Source: Pyrrhoderma lamaoense
Lineage: Eukaryota > Basidiomycota > Agaricomycetes > Hymenochaetales > Hymenochaetaceae
DNA: 64,000 nt
Assembly: GCA_002794735.1 (NCBI GenBank)
Contig: NBAZ01000015.1
Location: 372,001-436,000 of the forward strand
Reading direction: 5' to 3'
The notes beneath the pieces are model-generated. The model made no database searches and was not told where the DNA came from. It saw only the letters and a list, made by a program, of their open reading frames with translations. Shown here piece after piece: positions 12,701 through 22,900 of this stretch (the stretch's first letter is position 1; every line of letters starts with the position of its first letter). Made by a program: the position numbers and the translations under genes.

Positions 12701-13327
12701 ATCCACCCCTGCCTCCCTATTAGGAGCGTCCGGATCCAGCTCTGTCACAAGTTTCTCAACATCCTTTTTATCTCTCGTCCGCTCAGCCTGTTCCAGCCTC
12801 AATCGTGTAAATGTGTTATATCCTGCTTCTACTATTTCTGGTGGATTTGGCGTTGGAGCCGTGTCATGTAACCATTCTCTCACAAGAACAAGCTCGTCCA
12901 ATAGTGGAGAATGCTGTAGGATGCTTTGGGCAAGCGTAGCAGTAGGAGTGTAAGGATTTTGTTGCAGGAGTTCACGGGCAGTTGGGAGTTTGGAGACTGG
13001 GTCTTGTTCAGTTTTGCGCCTACTACAGAGAATTTGTAGAAGATCCCAGGTATTAGCTTCAAGATTAAGAGCATCGATTTCGAATTGAGGCAGGTCTTTT
13101 GCCTCTTCCAATCTATTAGATTTCGAAAAAATTGAATCATAATTGAAGCGGGTCAGTATGGGTGCAGAACCAATTTGTTAACAGTAAACCAATCACCTTT
13201 TTTTACATATCTTACTTAGTGACGGTGCAAAACCTGTTTTTGGGTCAAGAAGCACGTCAAGTTCTTCCCTATTTTCATGGAACGCAGCCAAAATTTCTGC
13301 AGACTGTGCAAAGAAAGTAGAATCCAT
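9703..13327 (-). CDS. NUP107: Nucleoporin Nup107/Nup84 (Y-complex)
   Basis: Scaffold nucleoporin of the Y-shaped Nup84/Nup107 subcomplex of the nuclear pore. Eleven exons: 13327-13216, 13104-12526, 12447-12341, 12269-11918, 11819-11697, 11487-11370, 11224-11015, 10866-10716, 10639-10386, 10270-10180 and 10070-9703, giving about 821 residues, within the family's usual range. Family-typical segments in order: NTWDLLQ, RAGRLDEAVDICRR with WRAASVRGSLLFEWR, GNKRRKLW, PERAMYAALA, WADHLWAH, GGYWEGGFDSVERIW, FQVSQLHVIL, SRFFAHLCLYLR, LIRSLEWTTF and RIYIPEIIIRLHTLL. One frame break lies near 12113 in a GGGG run: CEGKQVDALSR is in one frame and GGYWEGG in the next, as if one G were missing. Divergent from BRF1 across 380 bases. 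Strong identification. Confidence 0.9.
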
Positions 13328-13707
13328 TATTACGAGCGGAAGGAGACGCGTCCGGAGACGCGAGGAGTGACCACAACTACACAAGAGCGTGACGTTGATA
13401 CTTTGTATAACGTAATGTTTCTTTAAATAAAAACTTTCTTATCTAGTATATATGTTAGAGAAAGGCACTGAGCATCCATTCGTTTCATATGGCTCAGTGC
13501 TTCTGTAAATGAATCAAAGAAATTTTTTGTTAATTAAGGCCTCTGATTATCCTCACCTGTATAACGTTATATAGAAAAAATTGTTATAATCAGTAATGTT
13601 GAGACGATATACTTACCGATTTCAAGTAAGAACAGCATCACGTAATGTATTACAAAGTCGAGGTAGTTGTATCACATGTTCCTTTCAGTATTATTTTACC
13701 AGTTTTA
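13328..13707. promoter_or_regulatory. Shared NUP107/BRF1 divergent promoter region
   Basis: Only 380 bases separate the two start codons, so the genes probably share a bidirectional promoter. It is AT-rich around 13410-13440 and 13515-13590. No specific factor site is claimed. Confidence 0.5.
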
Positions 13708-16492
13708 ATGTCGACGGTAAGCATACATCTAAAGTAGAACAAAACATCTCATTTCTCTCATCCTTTATCGCCGTAGACAATCTGTCAAGAGTGTGGGGGA
13801 ACGGTAATCGAGTACGATGCAGCAGCTGGGAATGGCTTCTGCGTCGCTTGTGGAACAGTCGTTGAGGAGAATACAATCGTATCCGAAGTTACATTTGGCG
13901 AAGCTTCAAGTGGCGCTGCGATTGTGCAAGGCTCCTTTGTTGGCCAAGGATCTAGTAAGAGTTTTCAAATACTTATTGTCTAGTATACGTGAACTCAATA
14001 AGAATGAAAAGCTCATGCTCGTATGGGTGGCCCGTATGGCAATCGGAATTCCTCCGAGTCCCGTGAACAAACTATCGAGAAAGCAAGTAGGAATATTCAA
14101 AATGTTGCTCATCGTATGCGACTCTCTGAGGTAGTCCAGACGGCTGCAATTCGCATGTACACTCTTGCCTTAGAACATAAATTTACAAAGGGTAGAAAGA
14201 ATATGAATGTTGTCGCCGTATGCCTATATATCGCTTGCAGACAAAAGGAAACAAGGAACTATATGCTCATTGATTTCTCTGACTTACTTCAGGTACCTTT
14301 ATTCTCATTGTAATACACCCGCTACATAAAACATCCACCTCTATACTCTTCGTTTTTACTTCATTCTTTCGATTAAATTCATTATCTGATTCATTGTCTA
14401 GGTGAATGTATTTGAACTCGGGCATACCTACCTTCAACTCGTCCAAACATTAAATCTTCGCCTTCCCCTCATCGACCCCTCACACTACATTTCTCGTTTC
14501 GCCTCTCTTCTCGAATTTGGATCGGAGACACCAAAAGTCGCCGCTGACGCCGTCCGGCTTGTCTCGCGTTTCTCCCGCGACTGGATGTCTCACGGTCGTC
14601 GACCCGCAGGAATCTGCGGCGCATGCTTATTATTGGCAGCGCGAATGAATAACTTTAGGAGATCTGTTCAGGAGGTTGTACAGGTAGTGAAGATTGCAGA
14701 GACAACTCTGAAGAAGAGATTAGAGGAGTTCAGAAAGACGCCTAGTGGAGGTCTAACTCTGGCGGATTTCAGGACGGTGTGGCTTGAGGAAGAGATGGAT
14801 CCTCCGGCTTATACCAAAGGGAAAGAGAAGGAGGCAAAAGAGAAGGAAAAACATTCAAAAAGACTAATGGGCGAAGATGTTGAGAACGGTATCGAAATTG
14901 GGACAGAGGAGGAGATGCAGAGAAATGGGAAAAGAAAGAAAAAGAAAGGGAAAAAGAGGAAGCGAACATTCGTTGGTGAAAGTGATCATGAATCTGATGC
15001 TAACAACATCAGTATCAATATTGTCACCGAAGATGCCACACCCCTGGATCTTCCTAATTCAAGTTTACATCGTCTCCCTATTGATCCTCAGTTACTCAAC
15101 GAAGGCATCTTGGCAGGTACCGATGTCCCTCTCTTTCTTCCAGATGCCACCTCCAAAATGCTTAGATCCGAAGGACCTAACGATAGTTCTGAGCATCTGA
15201 TAGTATCTGCCTCTCTTGACACTTCCACTACCATTGAACAAGGTGTCGATCCGAATTTGATCAACACAGATCACTCACTTGGCATATCAAACGACAAGGT
15301 AGATGATAAATCCCCCGAAAATGAAGACTTGCAGGATGAAGTACTAGCAAACGAGATGGCTGAATTCCTTCATAACACCCAGGGTGCTCGTCTTGCAGAT
15401 GCAATAGATGAAGCTGACAAGCGACGGCGGGAGAATCGTCTGCAACGGCATGCTAAGCACCCAAGGGTTATTGATCACATCGGTGACAACGTTTTTGGGG
15501 ACGGTACAGCGGTGGGTGATAATAATTTAAATGGGGATTGTGGAGAAGGCGAGGAGATCGATGAATTGGAGGGTTTGGACGATATGGAACTTGACCAATT
15601 TATACTCAATGAAGAGGAAGTGAAAATTAAGGAGCGTGTGTGGGTTGAAATGAATAGAGACTACTTAGAGGCTATTGCTAGTAAGCATCTACTCTTAGTT
15701 CCCGTATCTGGCACCTATTTAAGTATCTTGGGGCTATTCTATGATTGACTAATGTTGCTTCATGAATTTCAGTCAAGGAAGCGTATAGGGAAGGTATGGT
15801 CGATATCAATGCTAGTAAGAGTAGGAAGGTCTGTATAGTCTTTATCCATCAAATTATTCGATTACTGAACTGAAAATTACTTTCCTTACATCAATCTCGT
15901 GCTTTTTTCTACTCCCTTTGGACAGAGACGAAAGGCAAATAATAAACCACGCGACATTTCAACACCAAGTGGAAGTACCACAATCGAATCTGTGCATTCC
16001 ATGATCAGGAAGAGCGCGAAGTACAGTAAACGGATCAACTACGAGGCTATCAAGAAGTTGTTCGATGGGGATGTATCTGTTGGTGGGACGGGGTCTGGTG
16101 CTTCGAAGGGTATGGGTACTGGTTCTGCAGGATTTGAAGCCAATGGTCTTGCGCCGCCTGGAGAGGTGAACTTGGACGAGAAGGAGGAATATATGTACAC
16201 AATGGATGAGTTTGACGGGAATGGCAATGGAGAGATTGTTGGTATGGTTATCGAGGAGGGTGGTGGAGTTGGTATCAGAGTGGAGCAGGTTAGGACTGGT
16301 AGTGCTACTCCTAGTACGAAACCGGGTGACCAGACCCCGAGTAGCAGGAAAGATGGGGATGGAGTGGCACAGGGTGAAGACGAAGAGGATGATATTGATG
16401 CCGATGGGGAGGAGGTTGAGATGAGTGATAAAGGGGAGGAAGATCATGATAGCGGGGATTATTGGGATGAAGGGTATGAACAGGAAGTTTAA
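13708..16492 (+). CDS. BRF1: Transcription factor IIIB subunit Brf1
   Basis: TFIIB-related subunit of TFIIIB, which recruits RNA polymerase III to tRNA and 5S genes. Six exons: 13708-13716, 13777-13954, 14012-14292, 14402-15680, 15773-15828 and 15926-16492; 789 residues with no frame break. Domains in order: N-terminal zinc ribbon (CQEC...CVAC, residues ~6-30) with VIEYDAAAGNGFC and VEENTIVSEVTFGE; THARMGGPYG; two TFIIB-like cyclin repeats (about 85-290, including TFIIB-type AVCLYIACRQ and GICGACLLLAARM); a Lys/Glu-rich linker; acidic stretches; and a C-terminal Brf1 homology block ending KRINYEAIKKLFD, expected to contact TBP and Bdp1. The start codon lies in a 9-base exon encoding only Met-Ser-Thr; this fits phase but is the least certain boundary. 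The C-terminal tail is Gly- and Glu-rich. Confidence 0.93.
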
Positions 16493-19175
16493 TCAGCGGT
16501 ATACTACACAACATTCTCTCCTATATCCCTTATTTTTAGATGTCACCAATGTCTGTTGTACAGATGTACGTTTAGGCATGGATGGTCCTGGGGCTTCTAA
16601 ATGAGATATTTTCTATATATGCATATATGATGTATTTATACTTTTGTAATATGTACTGGATGTAATGTCTCGGCTACTTTATGAGCATCTATCTTGTGAT
16701 TAATCATAGGTATTTTCTGTAATTTGTTGTCGTCTGAAGTCAGAAGATGAATACAGATTCCATTGTTTGAGTATACTTCGGTGAGAAATTGGAACTGTTT
16801 TTTTTTAAACCTTCTTATCTTGATTTGATGAAGTGTTCAACATCCTCGGGCCCTCCTAAAACATACTTAAATATTATTGTGTTATTTCTCTACTATTCTC
16901 TAGTTACATGTTGATGAAATGAATACTGCCATTATCATACAAGCATGCTTCTCTCAGGCTGAATGATTCGAGGTTGCAACTCCTTTTATGTTAAGCGTGA
17001 AGTCAGATACAACAGGATAGTGATTCTGCTAAAGTGATTCTAGACTTGAACGTATGATTATCCGATGGAAGGGGAGAACACGTAGCTAGCAGATTTCTGA
17101 TTACTCTACAGGATATTTGAGCTGCTGACGCTTCTGTGCATGATAGAGAAATTAGTTATCGAGTTTACCATTGCGAGCATTAATGCAGCGATTTTCGACA
17201 AAGATACTACCTTATGTATAAGGTCTATGCTAAAACAACAATGTTTCTTCATGTCCTTTGTCTCACTCATACTACGTATGGCTTCGACTGTCACCTTACA
17301 GGAATACAGGTCGGAGTTCATATATAACATGAGTTTATAGAGACACATGGAAACACGGTGTAGATTGTGTAGAATAAGAATAGACCTATACCATTATCTC
17401 TATCACTCACCCTATTCAAATCGTGGACTGGATCGAAGTATCTAGCTCAATCCTGCAGCCATCACGATTAGCAGCAAGCAGAAGACTTTTCGACCTTAAC
17501 ACAGTGCAAATATAGTTGCGCTATAATCGTTCAGATTTGGATCAATTCGATACCATGACCACTTTTGTTAGTAACAACAGGTGCGACGAAGAGAGTGAAG
17601 AAAATGAAGGGAGTGAGGCTAGTATCTCTAATCTGGTTCCCACGAGCATTTGACTGTATTCAAACACTCAGTAGCCTAGACAAGGAATCAGCTTAGATCA
17701 TTTGACACAGTTGTCGGTGATCGTGAGATTGCGAAATTTTACGATGCTACCTGGTGTCTAGATTATAATTTAGAGGTAAAATAGTCAGCAGAAGAGGGAG
17801 AAGTTACTTTTCGGTACTCTTGATCTTCGATCGACAAGGATAGTTAGAGAGTATCTGAAGGAAAGGTCAAGCCGCGAGCCCTCAATTGTTGTGACCTTTA
17901 CAAATCAGAAATCCGGGAGTAAGAATGATCATCCTGTTTCCTATTGACTTACAGTCAATTTGTTAACTAGTCGAAGTATTGATTAGTTATGAAAACTAGC
18001 AATGTTTTGGATTTATATCTTTTAGGAAAGAGTTATCCATACTTTGCTGCGTGCCTGTTTATTTATTGGGGATTGAAGTTATATGTTTTCTCTCAGAGAA
18101 CATCTTATATGATTTCTTTCTCGTTATTGACGTTAGTGAATCATCTCCAATATAGTAATATGCCGAATATCTACAAATCGGTATTCGTCTCATGTGCCCA
18201 TACTGACATATACTTGTACCCTTAAGATACGTTATGTTATGAATAAGTATCACTCATAAGTAAGAACATACGATAAAAAGAATATTTTAGTCGCTTCGGT
18301 TGGTTTACGTATCAAGAGCATAACTATAGCATAACTCGTGACTTGTCACAACCAAAGTAAGCTAACTATTCACTGCAGCTCATTTATTGCACGATACTGC
18401 CACGTCTTTGCTTGTTGCTTGCTTTCAAAATATCACTCTGTGGGAAGAAAACCAAAATACCTATAAAATTGTTGGAGGGGAATATATCCAGCCAGTGGCT
18501 TGTGACCTGAAAAAAGTTGATAAATGAAACTCCGCAAGAAAACAAAGCGGCCAGAACATTTCTTTATTTGAAGCCATGAGTTGGTCGTGTACTCGCCTCA
18601 TACACGTTTTTCATGGCTTTCAGTCAAAGCTGTTTTACTCTTTACAACTACTACCTCGGCTAGCGAAACAATAGTATAACGAGTCTACACAGCTCTGTAA
18701 CGTGCGTTCGAAAAGGAGGTACTAGACACTGATGATAGACCTTACTGTTATCCTCGCGTCCTTTGATAGTCTCGATCATCATCCTGGCCATTATGGTGTT
18801 TTCTCAGGATGATTACTTCTAGCCCGTCTGACAATAAAGCCAGTCCTCTATGTCACCTCTTTCTGTGTCACCTTTTGGTGAGTGCAAAACAATGTATGCG
18901 GCCTCTCCGGGGAGAAAATTGACGGGACAAAAAAAAACTGAACAATAGACCTGTGATTGGTTAATGTCAAAGGAAACTACCTCAACGGGAACTGGCCATG
19001 CTGATGTGAAGCTTCTACATCACATCTTAATCACACTCTGTGAGTATAATGATGATAAGAATAAATAGTGCAATAGTGACAAAGACAGTACAAATGAAGG
19101 TTATTACACTATACGATTGAAATATACAGCAAGGGAATATAACACAAAGGTTGTCCGGCATCCTTTATAATATAC
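16493..19175. other. 2.7 kb intergenic region, no gene seen
   Basis: AT-rich and without a supported gene. Short hydrophobic frames at 17140-17340 and 17989-18225 have no recognisable relatives. The end of the latter (DIYLYP) resembles a short segment of gene B, but only over about 14 bases. BRF1's 3' UTR lies at the left edge. Confidence 0.4.
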
Positions 19176-19725
19176 TCAGTTACCGAGTTGAGCCTCTACA
19201 ATCAAAACAAAACCTGGTTTAATCTTCGCTCTCTTTAGCGACTCTTCGATCCGTAACGTATCAAAATCGGGTGTTACTCCATTATCTTCGAGGTCGTTGA
19301 TAAGCAATTTATAGAAGTGGTTTGCATCGTGTATTTGCTGATACACTTTGGGATCAGTCAAGGTGACGCCCGAAAACATGAAATTGAGAACTTCTGGCAT
19401 AGGTGTACGCCTTATGCCGACGTTGGCAAGAACATAGATTAAGACGGGTTTCTCGCCCTTAATTTCGTTCTGAGGGTTGAAGGGGCGTGTACGCATACAA
19501 AAGGTATGGTCAGGGTATATCAAGGTACCCCTAGTTGCTAGTTCTCCAGCGACTCGATCTCCTGCGAGATACAGGTACCAACCACCTCGATCCGTGATAA
19601 TCAAGTATAACGTTCCAGAGTTCAGGGACCATGCCCATTCTCTGAATGACATATGAGCGGACTTGCAACTATATTGCAAGACTGCAAGCTGTTACTTACA
19701 AACTTGAAAGTATAGCTGTTCTCAT
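19176..19725 (-). CDS. Gene C: subtype-II member of the ~163-residue family
   Basis: Intact paralogue of gene B. Model: exon 19725-19700 (ATG AGA..., 26 bases), 58-base intron 19699-19642 with GTAAGT and TTCAG, then exon 19641-19176, giving 163 residues. An ATG inside the intron region (19652) would give a 158-residue alternative. Shared blocks: EWAW, SGTLYLII, YLYLAGD, RGTLIYPDH, TRPFNP, EIKG, PVLIYVLANVG and a C-terminal helix-rich half ending PGFVLIVE. There is no signal peptide, membrane segment or known catalytic motif. It is divergent from gene D; together C and D mirror A and B in inverted order. I do not recognise the family, and function is unknown. Confidence 0.65.
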
Positions 19726-20853
19726 CCTTATCGGACAATCGGGAGATAAGATAAAACCAGTTGTTGAAATGATAGATATGTGAGTGATAATTTACAGTGC
19801 TGTGGGATAGAATCATGAGCCGGGTTATATCATTCGTCAATGATAAAGGAGGGAGTGCATACCAGTTGTGTGATGTCGTGAAATGTGTGGTTATGAGATT
19901 CGTCGACATGTCGTGGTGATATTTATACTTGAGGATAGATAGAACACGAAAGCAAGGGACTATAGATGTCCATTGAAACGAAACGTTTTCTCAACCAACA
20001 AACAAAAATAATAATGAGTCGAATGAGAAAGCTGTGTAAACTTATGTTCTAAATTTTATGATAAAATGGCACGAAAGGATCTCATTATTCTCTTATTTTC
20101 ATTTTTCAAACTCCGGGAAGGTTAAGTTTTTACCTTTTATATCACGAAGCATTGCACAGTGTTTCCGGATTGTCTACTTGGTTGGTTGGAACGTGGTTGA
20201 GATAGTGTGTGGCTCAAACCGCGTGTCGTAAGGTTTTTTTTTGTCGTTACCGAGGAAACGCGTTGAATGACTTATGACGTTATTTTATTTGCCTTCAAGG
20301 TGATTGTATGTACCCTTCGTTGAGGGTTTGACAGTGGAAAGCGGCAAACGCAGTTTGTTCTGAGTAATGACAAATCTTCTTTAGGTGTTATGTCTGATAT
20401 CAAAAGGTAATCGTGGATTGGGCCGAGGTCATATTGTAACCGACTTCGAATTAGCCCTAACAAGACAATGTAGATTGAGGGTACTTGCAACATAAACGGG
20501 CTGAATGGGAGCGTTACTAGATGCAACCACGTTCTCTTTTTTTCGGCTATCCTCCTCTCTCGGATAAAGATCCATTAAGTTTTTTAGGTTAAATACAGAG
20601 AGCGTGTATTTATCCGTCCAGCAAGAGAACTATACTTTTTACTTATTGACATTTTTCTCTCTTTCTTACTTCCATCTCTCCTCTTCCTTCTATTTTCAAA
20701 GAACTCTCTATTATCACCTTCTGATCTGTAATATTTGTTTCAAAGTGAGTGGTATTCTCTGTTATAACCCTCTTGATTTATACTTAAAGTAATACTAACT
20801 CCAAACCACTCTCAGTCCATAAACCACTCAAACCAAAAAAAAAAAAAATAGAA
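19726..20853. promoter_or_regulatory. Divergent spacer between genes C and D
   Basis: About 1.1 kb, nearly the same length as the A/B spacer. It contains a pyrimidine-rich tract at about 20640-20705 and an A-run of about 15 bases just before the D start codon. A minus-strand frame at 19909-19700 overlaps the proposed first exon of C but does not fit the splice phase. Confidence 0.4.
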
Positions 20854-21326
20854 ATGACCACACTAAAATACGAAGCTGGCTGTCTCTACCTCATCGTTCT
20901 AAGCAAAGAAGAGATGCACGTCGTCCTAGCTGGTGATCCCACCTCCATCGTCGGGGCAGTTTCCAATTGTGGTACGAAATATACATACAAGCTTGGAAAC
21001 ATACCGAATCTACACTTGACCTTCAACCATTTATCACTCAAAAACAACAGCCAAAAGTGGTGTACAAAATAGGAAAGGCGTTACCTGGACTCAAGAACAC
21101 GCAAGAAGTCAAGAATTGGATCGATTCTGTGAGTCAGTTCAAGGACGACGAAATATCGGCGCTTGGCTCTGGCTTTGGGTCCGTTCATTGGAATTGTCAG
21201 GCTGTTATACACCATTTCTACGGTTGTGCGATATCCGATGTTGACTCGAGGGAAGTGAACGTACTGAAAGATTTGGAATCGGTGGGAAACATGACTTCTA
21301 CTTTGTTTAGAAATCTGTGTGTATGA
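20854..21326 (+). CDS. Gene D: subtype-I member of the family, frame broken once
   Basis: Paralogue of gene A. It starts at the ATG at 20854 and reads YEAGCLYLIV, VLAGD, TSIVGA and KYTYKLG; the frame then breaks near 20998, and the next frame continues TESTLDL, QPKVVYKIG and a C-terminal AISDVDSREV that matches SDVD of gene A. The shift fits one missing base. Total length without the break would be about 157 residues, close to A. Function unknown. The break could be real decay or a consensus error of the kind seen in the housekeeping genes nearby. Confidence 0.55.
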
Positions 21327-22900
21327 AATGTGGAAACGGAAATTCGCGGTCAAACGCCCAAAGGTCGCCCAAAAGGCCAAAAGACCAAAAATCGGAGTCG
21401 GAATCAAATAGTAAATAATGAACGACGGGGTCCGAGAACGATATTTATGAAAAAAAAATTGGGCTTGCATCATGTATATAACTTATATTTCTGTTTGCAT
21501 GGTGTGGAGATTAGATTAGATATCGGAATAACGAACATATCTGTACAATATACATGTATATAAGGTGATAAATCTGTATAGTGGCATTTTTACTTTGTTC
21601 TCTTCTTTTTTCTTTCTCTTTATTTTTGTACTTTCTTTACTTAAAAAAAATTCTGTTTGGTGTCTGGTTTCCAATGTATTTTCTACTACTCAAATTCGGA
21701 GAAGGAGAACAAGGGCCGGTATCTAGCATCTCTCTCTGTTTCGCTTCCTCTTTCTCTCTCTGCGACTTCAAGGGCCACCACGTTGTGGTTTCATTGTTTT
21801 GTTATTGTGGGTCCATGCTTTTCTTTTGCCTGTATTCTAATTAGTCATGAAAAGGAGTATTTTTAGCAGCCGTTTGTTTGTTTATTTGTATGTATTTATT
21901 TACTTTTATCGGATGCACGTACACGCATGAAAGGGCTTACTATATTTGGAAAGTCCTTGTTTTTTCTTTCTGAAAGAATGGGAAATCAATTTTTCTATTG
22001 TCTCAACGGTATCAAAGGCCACCACGAGATGTTGTAAAGGGAATAGAGAATAGAGAGTAGAGAAAGGAGATGATACGGTCCTGATATTGCACGCCCCTAA
22101 TGTACTTCGAGTTTAGGCTGGCTAATTTTGTGAACATGACATTGACAGTTCTGATAGTGATTTTACTGATTATTGATGTCACATGTTCAAGCTGGATCTG
22201 TTATCATTTGATTTCGTATTCTTTTGACACATTTCTCATGTGCATGTGGGGTAAGATTGATCATATATGCCACTAGGTGACATAATCCTCGGTCAATAGC
22301 TTTACCTCGACACAAACCTTGCGAAAAAGCTACTTTAAAACCATAGTTTCGATACTATAATTATACTGGGGGTGATCTGCAAATCATCTCGGTTTCCTAA
22401 CGAATCCTTTGAAAGAACCCGGTGCGGTAACTTTGGACATATTTGATATACTGGGCGGTGTGATGAGACCGGAGTGTCGGAAGTCCAAGCGGAGTAGAGA
22501 TCTGTTATTGGTTGAGGAATGATCGGCGAGAGCCAAGGACGACCTAACCTCGTTTGTCCCGCATCAATTTCCAAAGTCGTTACCCGTCCTCCTCCTTCGT
22601 CGCTCTCCTTCTCCCCCCTCCGCTTCGTTGACAACGTCCTCAACATCCCCTCACTCCTTTCCTCTTGACGCCTCCCCGGCAACTCCATTCCTTCTTCACT
22701 CGTTGAAAATCATCCTATCGTTTGTTTGCTTTTTTGGAAAGAAAGGGTTTTCTCAAGTCTCCAGAGATGGTAGACCTTCGTTTTGGACATGCACTCGGTC
22801 TCAAAAACCATAATAAAATGAAGGCAAAACGTAGCTGTACGTGCAACAAATATCTTGAAGAAATAATCAAGCTCATTACTGATGGGCCATCACTAAATAG
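21327..22900. other. Intergenic, no gene seen
   Basis: Spacer with pyrimidine-rich stretches near 21590-21640 and 22610-22690. The missing 5' end of the downstream membrane-protein gene should lie in its right part, but I could not find an exon encoding a signal peptide. Confidence 0.4.

Noticed and set aside
15959..16514. Minus-strand frames antisense to the last BRF1 exon
   Set aside because: Shadows of the Gly/Glu-rich BRF1 coding sequence.
17989..18225. 78-codon ORF ending DIYLYP, possibly a fragment of a fifth family member
   Set aside because: Similarity to gene B covers only about 14 bases, and the rest is hydrophobic without shared blocks.
19700..19909. 70-codon minus-strand frame with ATG ending at a good splice donor, considered as the first exon of gene C
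   Set aside because: Its phase (0) does not match the acceptor phase needed to join the conserved exon; a shorter ATG in another frame (19725) fits exactly.
22335..22688. 117-codon minus-strand ORF with ATG
   Set aside because: Arg/Glu/Pro-rich reading of a CT-rich leader on the other strand; no relatives and no splice or promoter support.
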